64,000 bases of DNA from Mesorhizobium japonicum MAFF 303099 (GTDB taxonomy: Bacteria; Pseudomonadota; Alphaproteobacteria; Rhizobiales; Rhizobiaceae), in contig NC_002678.2 of assembly GCF_000009625.1 (NCBI RefSeq), positions 4,310,001 through 4,374,000 of the forward strand, written 5' to 3'. The notes under the pieces were generated by a model that searched no databases, was not told the origin of the DNA, and saw only the letters and a list, made by a program, of their open reading frames with translations. The translations under genes and the position numbers were made by a program. Below, one piece after another: positions 28,399 to 37,376 of the stretch. Numbering within the stretch: the first letter of the stretch is position 1; each line of letters opens with the position of its first letter.

Positions 28399-29673
28399 TC
28401 ACGACAGCCTGGCGATAATCGCGCGCAATGCTTCGCCAAATTTGTGCACTTCCTCGACCGTGTTGTAGTGCACCAGCGAGGCGCGGATGGCGCCGCTGTC
28501 CATCGACAAATTGAGGCGCTTCATCAGCCGCGGCGCGTACATATGGCCGTCGCGGATGCCGATCTGCATGTCGGCCATTTCCTCGACGATCCGTTGCGGT
28601 GACAGTCTGCCGATGTTGAAGCAGAAGGTCGGCACGCGCTCGTTGAGACGGGCCTCGTCGGCGACGCCGTAGATGGTCGCGCCGCAACCTTTCAGCACGG
28701 CAAGCATCTCGCGCGCCAGAAGCAGCTCATAGTCGCGGATGGCGCCCATGCCGGCGACGATGTTCTCGCGCCGCGAGCGGTTGTTGGAGGGGGCCAGATT
28801 GCGGCCGATCAGTTCCAGATACTGCACGGCCGCGTCCATGCCCGAGACATTCTCGTAGATGAAGGTGCCGGCCTCGACCTTGTAGGGCGGCTCGTCGGGG
28901 ATGAAATCCTCCCGAAAAGTCGGCAGCCGCTTCAGCGTGTCGAAGCGGCCCCAGAGAAAACCCATATGCGGCGAGAAATTCTTGTAGCCGGAGCAGACGA
29001 GATAATCGCAATCCCAGGCCTGCACGTCGATCAGCCCGTGCGGCCCGTAATGCACGCAGTCGAGGAACACTTCCGCGCCGGCCGCATGCGCGATCTCGGC
29101 CACCGATGCGACATCGACGATCGAGCCGATCGAATGCGCCGTCACCGTGCAGGCGACGAGGCGGGTACGGTCGGAAACCAGCGGGCGCAGATCGTCGACA
29201 TGCAGATTGCCGTCCTCGCGCATGCGCCACCACTTGAACTTGGCGCCGGCGGTTTCCAGCGCCAGCCAGGTGGCGATGTTGGCGTCGTGGTCCATGTCGG
29301 TGATGACGATCTCGTCGCGTTCCGAGAGCATCTGGCCGATCCCGAGGCTGACCAGGCGGATGAACGAGGTGGCGTTCATGCCGAAGCAGATTTCCGCCGG
29401 GCTATAGGCATTGATCAGCAGCGCCACGCTCGTCCGGGCATCAGCGACCGACTGATCGACGGTGACGCTGCGGCCATAGCGGCCGCCGCGCTGCACATTG
29501 TGCGAAACCAGATGGTTGGTCACCGCGTCAAGCACGCTCTGCGGGATCTGCGCGCCGGCGGCATTATCCATGAAGATGAAATCGCCGGCCCGTTGCAAGG
29601 CGGGAAACATGGTGCGGATGGTGTCGACGGGGAACGCGGCGGCGTTCGCATTGTCGGTTTGGTGCTTGTTCAC
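28399..29673 (-). CDS. Class V aminotransferase / cysteine desulfurase-like PLP enzyme
   Basis: A 424-residue fold-type I PLP enzyme. The Schiff-base lysine is in [17 protein letters not shown] and the upstream Asp/His pair in [12 protein letters not shown]. It resembles the cysteine-desulfurase-like branch rather than NifS/SufS proper, and no Fe-S assembly genes are near. It is the last gene after the amino-acid ABC importer (49 bp downstream of the permease) and so probably acts on the imported compound, as a transaminase, lyase or beta-eliminating enzyme. Substrate unknown. Confidence 0.8.
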   Translation of the reverse strand: MNKHQTDNANAAAFPVDTIRTMFPALQRAGDFIFMDNAAGAQIPQSVLDAVTNHLVSHNVQRGGRYGRSVTVDQSVADARTSVALLINAYSPAEICFGMNATSFIRLVSLGIGQMLSERDEIVITDMDHDANIATWLALETAGAKFKWWRMREDGNLHVDDLRPLVSDRTRLVACTVTAHSIGSIVDVASVAEIAHAAGAEVFLDCVHYGPHGLIDVQAWDCDYLVCSGYKNFSPHMGFLWGRFDTLKRLPTFREDFIPDEPPYKVEAGTFIYENVSGMDAAVQYLELIGRNLAPSNNRSRRENIVAGMGAIRDYELLLAREMLAVLKGCGATIYGVADEARLNERVPTFCFNIGRLSPQRIVEEMADMQIGIRDGHMYAPRLMKRLNLSMDSGAIRASLVHYNTVEEVHKFGEALRAIIARLS

Positions 29674-29721
29674 GGGCAGGCTCCTGCGAAGAATTGGGCG
29701 GGTGGAGATCGGTTGGCGAGG

Positions 29722-30396
29722 TTAGCGCGCTTTCTCGGTCTTGAAGCGGTCTTCAAGCAGGCTGACGAGGCGAACCATCGGCCAGAGGAAGATGAGGTAG
29801 ACCAGTGCGGCACCGATCAGCGGCGAAGGATTGGCGTAAAGTGACTGTGCGTTGGTCGCTTCCTTCAGGAGTTCCGGCAGCGCCACGGTCGAGGCGAGCG
29901 AGGTGTCCTTGAACATCGAGACGCAATTGCTGGTCATCGGCGGGATGACGACGCGGATCGCCTGCGGCAGCACCACCTTGCGCAAGGTCAAAAGGAACGG
30001 CAGGCCAAGCGCCTGCGACGCCTCGAACTGGCCTTTCGGAATGCTCTCGATGCCGGAGCGGAACACTTCGGCCGAATAGGCCGACATGATGAAGGCGAAC
30101 GCCGTCACGGCGGACGCCCAGGATGACAGGCGGATGCCGAGGAAGGGCAGCGCGTAGTAGATCAGGATCAGCACCACCAGCACCGGCAGCGCGCGGAAAA
30201 TGTCGGTGTAGCCGACCGCCAGCCAGCGCAGCGGCTTGGGTGCATAGAGCCGCACCAGGCTGATCAGCAGGCCGATGGGAATGCCGATGCCGATGCTCAG
30301 AATGCCAAGCAGCAGCGTGTTCAGGAAGCCGCGCAGCAACGCCGGCAGGCTGGACATGATGACGTCGGGATTGAAGAAGGTGTCGATCAGCGACAT
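29722..30396 (-). CDS. Polar amino acid ABC transporter permease
   Basis: A 224-residue HisM/GlnP-type inner-membrane permease with five to six hydrophobic segments. The family EAA loop reads EASQALGLPFLLTLRKVVLPQAIRVV, preceded by the typical FRSGIESIPKGQ. It lies between the binding-protein gene and the PLP enzyme. No second permease and no ATPase gene accompany it, so it may form a homodimer and borrow an ATPase encoded elsewhere. Confidence 0.9.
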   Translation of the reverse strand: MSLIDTFFNPDVIMSSLPALLRGFLNTLLLGILSIGIGIPIGLLISLVRLYAPKPLRWLAVGYTDIFRALPVLVVLILIYYALPFLGIRLSSWASAVTAFAFIMSAYSAEVFRSGIESIPKGQFEASQALGLPFLLTLRKVVLPQAIRVVIPPMTSNCVSMFKDTSLASTVALPELLKEATNAQSLYANPSPLIGAALVYLIFLWPMVRLVSLLEDRFKTEKAR

Positions 30397-30502
30397 GGGA
30401 GCGTTCCCGAACCCCAGAGCAAAGGGTGTTCAAAGTTAAAAACCAATCGACCTCGCCCGTGGCGAGACGGTCCGCGCGGCAGCGGCGCCGGAGCAGGAAA
30501 TG

Positions 30503-30533
30503 AATCGTGCCGGCCTGGAAAGCCGGCACGATT
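30503..30533 (-). terminator. Attenuator hairpin between binding protein and permease
   Basis: AATCGTGCCGGC and GCCGGCACGATT form a perfect 12-bp stem with a 7-base loop, 15 bp after the stop of the binding-protein gene (minus strand). There is no strong T-run, so partial termination or mRNA protection is likely, leaving the binding protein more abundant. Confidence 0.65.
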
Positions 30534-30548
30534 TCAGTGCATCTCCGC

Positions 30549-31346
30549 TCACGCCTTCGGCAGCGGCATTTTCTTGACGGTCGAGGAATCGGCCGGTGCG
30601 TCGCTGCCGAACCACTTCTTGTGGATCGCAGCCAGCGTGCCGTCCTTCTTCATCGCGGTCAGCGCGTCGTTGAGCTTGCCGAGCAGCGGGTGGTCCTTGG
30701 TCATCATCAGCCCGTACTGCTCACCGGTCTTGATGCGCTGCTTGACCTTCAGATCCTTCATCTTGGTGAAGGAGTATTCCATGCCCGGAATGTCGCTGAC
30801 GGCGGCGTCGACGCGGCCGGCGCTGAGGTCGAGCAGCAGGTTCTGCTGCGTGTCATAGCCCTTCACATCGCTGAAGCCGTCAGCTTCCTGATGCGCCTTG
30901 ACCCAGCTCTCGCCGGTCGAGCCGGACAGCACGCCGACGATCTTGCCCTTGAGATCGGCTTCGGTGTTGACCGCGCTGTCGGTCTTGGTGGCAATGCCCA
31001 TGTCGGAATCATAATAGGGCTGGGTGAAAGACTGCGACTTCAGCCGTTCGGCCGTGATGGTGATCGACGAGATGGCGACGTCGATGCGCTTCGACGTGGT
31101 GGCCGCGAACAGCGCCTGGAAGCCGAGATCGGCGATGTCCGTGGTCATGCCGATGCGCTTGGCCGCTTCGTTGACGATGTCGACTTCAAAACCCTCGAAG
31201 ATGCCGCTCTCGTTCTTGTACTCGAAGGGCGGATTGGTCGGGTAGGCGCCGACATTGAGCACATCGGCGGCGTAAGCCGTGGCGGGGCCGGCGGCGATGC
31301 CGATGGCGGCGGCGAGCAGGATGAGATTGCGACGTGTCAGGTTCAT
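30549..31346 (-). CDS. Amino acid ABC transporter, periplasmic binding protein
   Basis: A 265-residue solute-binding family 3 protein. The signal begins with a twin-arginine-like MNLTRRNLILLAAA and ends near ATAYAA. Core features are NPPFEYKNESGIFEGFEVDIVNEAA and FDVAISSITIT-like RIDVAISSITITAER, typical of polar amino acid binders. First gene of a three-gene operon (binding protein, permease, PLP enzyme); a palindrome of the local regulon family lies 314 bp upstream. Confidence 0.9.
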   Translation of the reverse strand: MNLTRRNLILLAAAIGIAAGPATAYAADVLNVGAYPTNPPFEYKNESGIFEGFEVDIVNEAAKRIGMTTDIADLGFQALFAATTSKRIDVAISSITITAERLKSQSFTQPYYDSDMGIATKTDSAVNTEADLKGKIVGVLSGSTGESWVKAHQEADGFSDVKGYDTQQNLLLDLSAGRVDAAVSDIPGMEYSFTKMKDLKVKQRIKTGEQYGLMMTKDHPLLGKLNDALTAMKKDGTLAAIHKKWFGSDAPADSSTVKKMPLPKA

Positions 31347-31727
31347 TTGGTGTTCCCTCTGGTTGTTGATCGGGCGGGTTCGCCCCGCACGGTTTCTTGC
31401 CGCCCCACCTCCCAGCGGGGCGTCAATTCATGGCAGCGACCTGCGCTTGGTTGGCGATGGTCTCAGAATGCGGATCACGGATACGGCCGCGCACGCCGTC
31501 GAAAGCAGAGCGCGCGCTGGATGATGACTGGGGCAGCATGAACGACAAGGACTGAACCCCCCGAAGCACCACGATGGACTGGCCGGCAACCCCTGCGGCA
31601 CGGCCGTCGTCATCGATCTTGAATGCTTATCCAAAGTGGGACGCTTTTCAAGGCGAAAGTTTTAAGCTTAAAAAGCTTGGCGCGCGTGTTGCTCCGGCGA
31701 TACGCCTTTTTGTCTGGCCGCGCCGGT
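31347..31727. promoter_or_regulatory. Promoter region of the amino-acid importer operon
   Basis: A 381-bp non-coding gap. It contains the perfect palindrome at 31660-31673 and, on the minus strand, a -35 candidate TTGAAA (31646-31651) with an AT-containing GGATAAGCAT about 15 bp on. I see no supported gene in the remainder, although short open frames exist. Confidence 0.45.
31660..31673. promoter_or_regulatory. Regulon palindrome 4 (perfect), before the amino-acid importer operon
   Basis: TTTTAAGCTTAAAA is a perfect 14-bp palindrome. A second AAGCTT follows 9 bp away at 31673-31678. It shares the AAGCTT core and A/T flanks with the sites at 32549-32566, 39723-39738 and 47355-47368. Probably a MarR operator. 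Confidence 0.6.
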
Positions 31728-32489
31728 CTATGCCAATTCGTCGCGTGCGGCAGCAGCGTTGGCCGCGGCGCCGGCGCCCAGAAACATCGTGTCGCTGGCC
31801 AGCACGAAGAAACTCGCGCCGAAGGCTGCCCATCGGCCGACAGCCTGTGGGCTGGCGCAAAATATGCCGGATGTCTTTCCATGTGCGCTCGTGGCAGCAA
31901 TGATCGTCCGGATCGCCGCATTGAGCTTGTCGGCGCCCTGCGATCCGATCGCATCGATCGACACGGAAAGGTCGCCGGGGCCGACGAAGATCACGTCGAC
32001 GCCGCCGACGGCCGCGATCGCTTCGATGTTGGCGAGCCCCTCCGCTGTCTCGACCTGCACCCCGACGACGGTTCTGTCGTTGGCGCTGGCAAGATATTCG
32101 GGAATGCGATAGCCATAGCCGGCGGCCCGGCCAGGCCCGACGCCACGCTCGCCCAGCGGCGGATAGCGTGAGGCTTTGACGACCATCGCCGCCTGCGCGG
32201 CGGTCGAGACGCGCGGCACCAGCACCCCTTGCGCGCCGCTGTCCAGCGCCGCCTGGATGGCTTCCGGCGCATGGCCGGGAACGCGCACCATCGCTGGCAC
32301 GCGGTGGACGTCGGCCGCGCGCACCATGCTCTCGATCATGTCGCGCGAGATCTGCGCATGCTCCCAGTCCACGCAGAGGAAGTCGAGGCCCGACAGCGCC
32401 ATCACTTCGACCGCGACGGGATGGGGAATGGCGGCAAACGAACCGACGAGGTTTGCCTTGCCGATGCATTTCTGGCGGAATTCGCTCAT
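31728..32489 (-). CDS. HpcH/HpaI-family aldolase
   Basis: A 253-residue metal-dependent class II aldolase. Family blocks are DFLCVDWEHAQIS, MVRVPGHAPEAIQAALDSGA, GVLVPRVSTAAQA, ERGVGPGRAAGYG, QVETAEGLANI and DVIFVGPGDLS, covering the catalytic Arg/His and metal ligands. The family cleaves 4-hydroxy-2-oxo acids to pyruvate plus an aldehyde or ketone. The start at 32489 has AAGGGGAT upstream; an in-frame ATG at 32522 has no ribosome site. Divergent from the flavin monooxygenase, sharing the palindrome at 32549-32566. Confidence 0.9.
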   Translation of the reverse strand: MSEFRQKCIGKANLVGSFAAIPHPVAVEVMALSGLDFLCVDWEHAQISRDMIESMVRAADVHRVPAMVRVPGHAPEAIQAALDSGAQGVLVPRVSTAAQAAMVVKASRYPPLGERGVGPGRAAGYGYRIPEYLASANDRTVVGVQVETAEGLANIEAIAAVGGVDVIFVGPGDLSVSIDAIGSQGADKLNAAIRTIIAATSAHGKTSGIFCASPQAVGRWAAFGASFFVLASDTMFLGAGAAANAAAARDELA

Positions 32490-32548
32490 GCCGATCCCCT
32501 TTGTCGTCTGGTCCAAACTCATATCCGCAAACGGCGGCGAGGCGAAGC

Positions 32549-32566
32549 TATTTCAGGCTTGAAATA
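32549..32566. promoter_or_regulatory. Regulon palindrome 3, divergent aldolase/monooxygenase promoter
   Basis: TATTTCAGGCTTGAAATA is an 18-bp palindrome with one mismatched pair. Its right half runs into GCTTGAAATATTTTGCCGC (32557-32575), which is identical over 19 bp to the promoter of the 2-aminobenzoyl-CoA operon. TTGAAA inside it is the likely -35 of the monooxygenase gene, so a bound repressor would block RNA polymerase. Confidence 0.65.
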
Positions 32567-32612
32567 TTTTGCCGCGGGCCTAGCGTGTGGCCTCCCGCCG
32601 CGAGTTCCCGAG

Positions 32613-33707
32613 ATGATCAAAGCGCATCCCCTGCACGGCCCGAACAAACTGAAGCTCGGCGTCTTCTCGGCCAACGCCGATGGCGGGCTTGCCATCACCG
32701 ATGTGCCGGAACGCTGGACGGCAAGCTGGCAGGACAATCTGACGGCGGCGCAAATCGCCGACCGTGCCGGGCTGGAGTTCATGCTGCCCATCGCCCGCTG
32801 GCGCGGCTTTGGCGGCCGCAACAAGGTGCGCGAATGGTCGTTCGAGACCTTCACATGGGCGGCGGCTCTGGCTGTGGCCACCGAACAGATCGGCCTGTTC
32901 ATGACCGTGCACGTGCCGTTGGTGCATCCGCTCTACGCCGCCAAGGCGCTTGCAACGGTCGACCACATCAGCCAAGGCCGCGCCGGCCTCAACATCGTCT
33001 GCGGCTGGAACCCGAAGGAATTCGGCATGTTCGGCACGCCGCTGGTCGAGAAGGGTTACGACCAGGCCGCCGAGTGGATCGAGATTCTTGAGAAGCTCTA
33101 CGCGTCGGCCGAGCCGCTCGACTATGAGGGCAGCTACTATCAGCTGAAGGAAGCGGTGAGCCGCCCGGCCAGTCTGCAGCTTCCGCGCCCGGTGACGATG
33201 AATGCCGCTTTCGGCGGGCCGGGCCGCGACTTCGCCGCCGCCCGGTGCGATTATCTGTTTACGACCTTTTCGGAAATGGGCGATGCCGGCAAGCATGTCG
33301 CCGACATCGGCGAGCGCGCCGACAAGGTCGGCCGCGATGTCGGCGTCTACACCGTGGCGCATGTCGTCTGCCGCCCGACCATGGAAGAGGCGCAGGCCTA
33401 TTATAGGTGCTATGCCGTCGATCTGGCCGACCATGACGCGGTTGACGCCCACATGGCCGGCAAGAAGGAATTCTCGCAGTCGCACGACCCGCACGCCTAT
33501 GACCGCTACCGCCAACGCTTCGCCGGCGGCGCCGGCACCTATCCCTTGATCGGAACGCCGGAAACGATCGCCGCCGACATGGCCGCCATTGCCGGGCACG
33601 GCTATCAGGGCATCGCGCTCTCCTTCGTCAACTACACGCAGGAACTGCCCTATTTCTGCGACCACGTGCTGCCGATTTTGAGGAAGGCGGGCCTGCGGGT
33701 GACTTAG
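32613..33707 (+). CDS. RutA-like LLM-class flavin-dependent monooxygenase
   Basis: A 364-residue bacterial luciferase-like protein, FMN-dependent. MLPIARWRGFGG, FETFTWAAALAVAT, GRAGLNIVCGWNPKEFGMFG and EKGYDQAAEWIEILEKLY match the RutA/DszA-type subgroup, which includes enzymes that use a flavin-N5-oxide to open amide bonds. In rut operons the partner of RutA is a RidA-type protein, RutC; here a RidA gene converges with it and overlaps its stop by 4 bp. The substrate is not known; an oxindole- or amide-containing aromatic would fit the island. Confidence 0.85.
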   Translation: MIKAHPLHGPNKLKLGVFSANADGGLAITDVPERWTASWQDNLTAAQIADRAGLEFMLPIARWRGFGGRNKVREWSFETFTWAAALAVATEQIGLFMTVHVPLVHPLYAAKALATVDHISQGRAGLNIVCGWNPKEFGMFGTPLVEKGYDQAAEWIEILEKLYASAEPLDYEGSYYQLKEAVSRPASLQLPRPVTMNAAFGGPGRDFAAARCDYLFTTFSEMGDAGKHVADIGERADKVGRDVGVYTVAHVVCRPTMEEAQAYYRCYAVDLADHDAVDAHMAGKKEFSQSHDPHAYDRYRQRFAGGAGTYPLIGTPETIAADMAAIAGHGYQGIALSFVNYTQELPYFCDHVLPILRKAGLRVT

Positions 33708-34117
33708 TCCGGACGACCGAGTGCGTCGGGTATCACAGCGGTGGCCTGGATCTCCACCTTGGCGCGGTCCTCGACAAGCGCCATCACCTGCATGGCGGCC
33801 ATCGCCGGGAAATGCCGGCCGATCACCTCGCGATAGGCTTCGCCGATGCCCCTGAGATTGGCGAGATACTCGGCCTTGTCGGTGAAATACCAGGTCATCG
33901 AGGTGATGTGCCGAGGCTCGGCACCGGCCTCGGCCAGCACCGCGACGATATTTTGCAGCGTCTGCCGCACCTGGCCGACAAAGTCGTCGGTTTCGAACTG
34001 GCACTGCCCGTTCCAGCCGACCTGTCCACCGACAAAGATGAGTCGTCCACGCGCCGCTACGCCATTGGCGTAGCCGACCGGTTTGGCCCAGCCTTCCGGC
34101 TGCAGAATCTCATGCAT
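33704..34117 (-). CDS. RidA-family enamine/imine deaminase
   Basis: A 137-residue RidA/YjgF/RutC fold protein. Visible motifs: FVGGQVGWNGQC and a C-terminal region with VEIQATAVIPD; the conserved Arg of canonical RidA (usually in the RVEIEA-like segment) is replaced around KVEIQ. Family role: hydrolysis of reactive enamines or imines to ketone plus ammonia. It follows the acyl-CoA dehydrogenase by 64 bp on the same strand. The aminobenzoyl-CoA pathway creates enamine intermediates, so this is a sensible partner. Start at 34117 has GGGAGGC upstream. Confidence 0.87.
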   Translation of the reverse strand: MHEILQPEGWAKPVGYANGVAARGRLIFVGGQVGWNGQCQFETDDFVGQVRQTLQNIVAVLAEAGAEPRHITSMTWYFTDKAEYLANLRGIGEAYREVIGRHFPAMAAMQVMALVEDRAKVEIQATAVIPDALGRPD

Positions 34118-34181
34118 TTGAAGCCTCCCGGTATTTCTGAAAACCAAGTCTCAAAATCGAATACTCTTCAATTTCCCACCG

Positions 34182-35330
34182 TTAGGCCGCGCCCATCACT
34201 TGCCGCGCGATGACCACTTTCTGCACGTCGGAGGCACCCTCATAGATGCGCAGCGCGCGGATTTCGCGATACAGGCTTTCGACAATGTGGCCTTTGCGGA
34301 CGCCGTCGCCGCCATGCAGCTGCACCGCCTTGTCGATCACGTCCTGCGCCTTGTCGGTGGCGAACAGTTTGGCCATCGCCGCCTCGCGCGTTACCCGCGC
34401 CGCGCCCATATCCTTGGTCCAGGCGGCGCGATAGACCAGAAGTGCCGCCGCGTCGATGTCGAGGGCCATGTCGGCGATGTGGCCCTGCACCATCTGCAAC
34501 TCCGCCATCGGAGCGCCGAACAGTTTGCGTTCGGCCACTCGTTTGATGCTTTCATCGAGCGCCCGGCGGGCAAAGCCGAGCGCCGCAGCGCCGACGGTCG
34601 AGCGGAACACGTCGAGCACCGACATGGCGATGCGAAAGCCATCGCCGGGCTTGCCGATCAGCGCCGAGGTCGGCAGGCGGACCTGATCGAAGGACAGCCG
34701 CGCCAGCGGATGCGGCGCGATCACTTCGAGGCGTTCGGCAATGCCGAGGCCCTTGACGTCACCCGGTACGATAAAGGCGGAAAGCCCCTTGGCGCCCGGC
34801 GCTTCGCCGGTGCGGGCAAAGACGATGTAGAGATCGGCGATGCCGCCATTGGAGATCCAGGTCTTCTCGCCGGTGAGCACATAGCTGTCGCCGTCGCGGG
34901 TCGCCGTCATCTCGGTGTTGGCGACATCCGAGCCAGAGCGCGGCTCCGACAAAGCGAAGGCGGAGATCGCCTTGCCGGCGCGTGTCCTTGCCAGCCATTG
35001 CTGCTGGTCCGGCGTGCCGAACAGGCTGAGCGCACCTGTGCCCAGCCCCTGCATGGCAAAGGCGAAATCGGCGAGCCCGTCATGGCGGGAGAGCGTCTCG
35101 CGCGTGATGCATAGTGTCCGCACGTCGAGCGGTCCGGGATTCACGGTGTCGACAGCTGTCGGTTTCAGCCACCCGTCGCGGCCAAGTTTTTGCACCAGCT
35201 CGCGGCATGCGGCGTCGACGTCGTGATGATCGACGGGGAGGCTCTTCGAGCACCACGCTTCCAGGACTTCGGCCAGTTCGCGATGACGGTTCTCGAAGAA
35301 CGGCCAGTTAAGGAAACTCTTGTCAGCCAT
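34182..35330 (-). CDS. Acyl-CoA dehydrogenase family protein
   Basis: A 382-residue flavoenzyme. Family blocks are [33 protein letters not shown] and the C-terminal [20 protein letters not shown] followed by [10 protein letters not shown]. It should oxidise a CoA-thioester of the dearomatised ring or a ring-opened product. Its ATG overlaps the crotonase stop (TGATG), so the two are translationally coupled. Confidence 0.92.
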   Translation of the reverse strand: MADKSFLNWPFFENRHRELAEVLEAWCSKSLPVDHHDVDAACRELVQKLGRDGWLKPTAVDTVNPGPLDVRTLCITRETLSRHDGLADFAFAMQGLGTGALSLFGTPDQQQWLARTRAGKAISAFALSEPRSGSDVANTEMTATRDGDSYVLTGEKTWISNGGIADLYIVFARTGEAPGAKGLSAFIVPGDVKGLGIAERLEVIAPHPLARLSFDQVRLPTSALIGKPGDGFRIAMSVLDVFRSTVGAAALGFARRALDESIKRVAERKLFGAPMAELQMVQGHIADMALDIDAAALLVYRAAWTKDMGAARVTREAAMAKLFATDKAQDVIDKAVQLHGGDGVRKGHIVESLYREIRALRIYEGASDVQKVVIARQVMGAA

Positions 35331-36142
35331 CAGTTCCCCTCGAACACCGGCTTTTCCTTGGCCACGAATGCCTTGTAGGCGCGCTCGAAATCGCGCGTCT
35401 GCATGCAGATCGCTTGCGCCTGGGCTTCCGCCTCGATCGCCTGGTCGAGGCCCATCGACCATTCCTGGTTGAGCTGCGTCTTGGTGATGCCGTGGGCGAA
35501 GGTCGGGCCTGAGACGATGCGCGCTGCCATGTCGAGTGCATCCGCCTCGAGGGAGGCCGCGTCGACCAGCCTGTTGTAAAACCCCCAGCGCTCGCCTTCC
35601 GCTGCCGTCATGGTGCGGCCGGTATAGAGCAGTTCGGCGGCGCGGCCCTGGCCGATGATGCGCGGCAGGATCGCACAGGCGCCCATGTCGCAGCCGGCAA
35701 GGCCGACGCGGGTGAACAGAAACGCGGTCTTGGCCTCCGGCGTGGCGATGCGGATGTCCGAGCTCATGGCGATGATGGCGCCGGCACCGACCGCCACGCC
35801 GTCGACGGCGGCGATGATCGGCTTGCCGCAATTCAGCATCGCCTTGACGAAATCGCCGGTCATGCGAGTGAAGGCGAGAAGCTGCTTCATGTCCATCTTG
35901 ACCAGCGGACCGATAATGTCGTGGACATCGCCGCCGGAGCAGAAATTGCCGCCATTGGAGAGGAACACCACGGCGTCGATATCGTCGGCATAGACGAGGT
36001 CGCGGAACGTATCGCGCAACTCGGCATAGCTGTCGAAGGTCAGCGGGTTCTTGCGCTCGGGCCGGTCGAGCCGGACCTTGGCGATCCTGCCCTCGACCTC
36101 CCACAGGAAATGCTTCGGCTTCAGCCCGGCCATCCCGGTCAT
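35330..36142 (-). CDS. Crotonase-fold (enoyl-CoA hydratase/isomerase) family protein lacking the two catalytic glutamates
   Basis: A 270-residue crotonase. The oxyanion-hole segments [12 protein letters not shown] and [14 protein letters not shown] are present. Aligned by eye with rat enoyl-CoA hydratase, Glu144 is Ile and Glu164 is Arg; an Asp in [14 protein letters not shown] sits near the catalytic Asp of dienoyl-CoA isomerase. It is therefore unlikely to be a standard hydratase and may be an isomerase or ring hydrolase. It overlaps marR by 4 bp and is coupled to the acyl-CoA dehydrogenase gene. Confidence 0.88.
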   Translation of the reverse strand: MTGMAGLKPKHFLWEVEGRIAKVRLDRPERKNPLTFDSYAELRDTFRDLVYADDIDAVVFLSNGGNFCSGGDVHDIIGPLVKMDMKQLLAFTRMTGDFVKAMLNCGKPIIAAVDGVAVGAGAIIAMSSDIRIATPEAKTAFLFTRVGLAGCDMGACAILPRIIGQGRAAELLYTGRTMTAAEGERWGFYNRLVDAASLEADALDMAARIVSGPTFAHGITKTQLNQEWSMGLDQAIEAEAQAQAICMQTRDFERAYKAFVAKEKPVFEGN

Positions 36143-36609
36143 TCGCGTCCCTCCCAGTTGCTGCGGAACGAGGTCAGCATGCCGGTCAGGCGGCGGGCAT
36201 CCTCCTCGCTGACCTTGCCCAGCAATTCGCCGATCCAGCCCTCATGCGCGGCAGCGATGGTGGCAAAGGATTTGGTGCCTTCCTCGGTCAGCCGCACCAT
36301 CGAGGTGCGGCGGTCGCCATTGCGGCGGGCGCGAGCGACCAGCCCTTCGGAAACCAGCCGGTCGACAATGCCGGTGACATTGCCGTTGGAGACCAGCAGG
36401 AAGCGCGACAGGTCGCTCATCAGCATGCCTTCCGGCACGCGGTACAGCGCGGCCATCACGTCGAAACGCGGCAGCGTCGTGTCGAATTCCTTCTTCAGGC
36501 GCTCGCGCAACTCGGCCTCGATCGTGCGCGAGGCGCGCAGCAGCCTGATCCACAGACGCAGACGGTCCTTGCCGGGTCCCGACGGTGCGGGCAGGGGGCC
36601 GGCTACCAT
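36139..36609 (-). CDS. MarR-family regulator inside the 2-aminobenzoyl-CoA operon
   Basis: A 156-residue MarR protein. The DNA-binding helix region reads [27 protein letters not shown], followed by the wing [17 protein letters not shown]. Being encoded within the operon between SDR and crotonase, it is likely an autoregulated repressor released by an aromatic or CoA-thioester ligand. Candidate operators are the AAGCTT palindromes. Its start overlaps the SDR stop by 7 bp. Confidence 0.92.
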   Translation of the reverse strand: MVAGPLPAPSGPGKDRLRLWIRLLRASRTIEAELRERLKKEFDTTLPRFDVMAALYRVPEGMLMSDLSRFLLVSNGNVTGIVDRLVSEGLVARARRNGDRRTSMVRLTEEGTKSFATIAAAHEGWIGELLGKVSEEDARRLTGMLTSFRSNWEGRE

Positions 36610-37376
36610 GTTTCGCCTCCTGAGATGGAAATTGCCTGTCCGGTGATCGATGACGCCGCATCGCCACACAGCCACAGCACGGCGGCGGCGACTTCCTGCG
36701 GCTGAATGAAGCGGCCTTGCGGATTGGTCGAGACAAGGCTCGCCCGCGCCTCGCCGGCAGAGCGGCCGGTCTTTTCGATGATGCGCTGGATGGATTCTTC
36801 CAGCATGTCGGTCTCGACGAAACCCGGGCACACCGCGTTGACGGTGACGCCGGATTTCGCGGTTTCCGCCGCCAGCGCTCGCATCAACCCGACGACGCCG
36901 TGCTTGGCCGCAACGTAGGGCGCGACATAGGCGTAGCCCTTCAATCCGGCGGTGGAGGCGACGAATACGATCCGGCCTGCCTTGCGCACGGCCATCCCGG
37001 CCAGCGCCGGCTTCACCGTCAGGAAGGCGCCGGTCAAATTGACGTCGAGCGTCTTCTGCCAGTCGGCGAGCGTGGTCTTGTGCGCCGGCGTGCTGCCGGC
37101 CATGCCGGCATTGGCAATGACGATGTCGAAGGCCCCGCGCGCGGCTTCCGCCGCCTGATAGAGCGAGGCCATGGACGCCTCATCGGTGACATCGGCGGCG
37201 ATGCCGAAGATACGGTCGCTTTCGCCGGCCACTTTGGCAAGCTCGGCGTCGCGCCGGCCGCAGATGGTCACGTCGATGCCGGCACCGGCCAACGCAAGTG
37301 CGATGGCCCGGCCGACGCCGGAGCCACCGCCAGTGACCAGCGCATGCTTGCCGGAGATCGCTGGTACCGCCGTCAT
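36603..37376 (-). CDS. Short-chain dehydrogenase/reductase
   Basis: A 257-residue SDR. The cofactor motif is TGGGSGVG near residue 16-23, the NAG motif is IANAGMAG, and the catalytic YVAAK is near residue 154. In aminobenzoyl-CoA clusters an SDR of this type is assumed to oxidise a 3-hydroxyacyl-CoA intermediate. Overlaps the monooxygenase stop by ATGA. Confidence 0.92.
   Translation of the reverse strand: MTAVPAISGKHALVTGGGSGVGRAIALALAGAGIDVTICGRRDAELAKVAGESDRIFGIAADVTDEASMASLYQAAEAARGAFDIVIANAGMAGSTPAHKTTLADWQKTLDVNLTGAFLTVKPALAGMAVRKAGRIVFVASTAGLKGYAYVAPYVAAKHGVVGLMRALAAETAKSGVTVNAVCPGFVETDMLEESIQRIIEKTGRSAGEARASLVSTNPQGRFIQPQEVAAAVLWLCGDAASSITGQAISISGGETW

Noticed and set aside
28399..29673. 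Kynureninase, which would give anthranilate
   Set aside because: The PLP-lysine region and overall pattern match the cysteine-desulfurase-like class V group better than kynureninase; kept as unassigned PLP enzyme.
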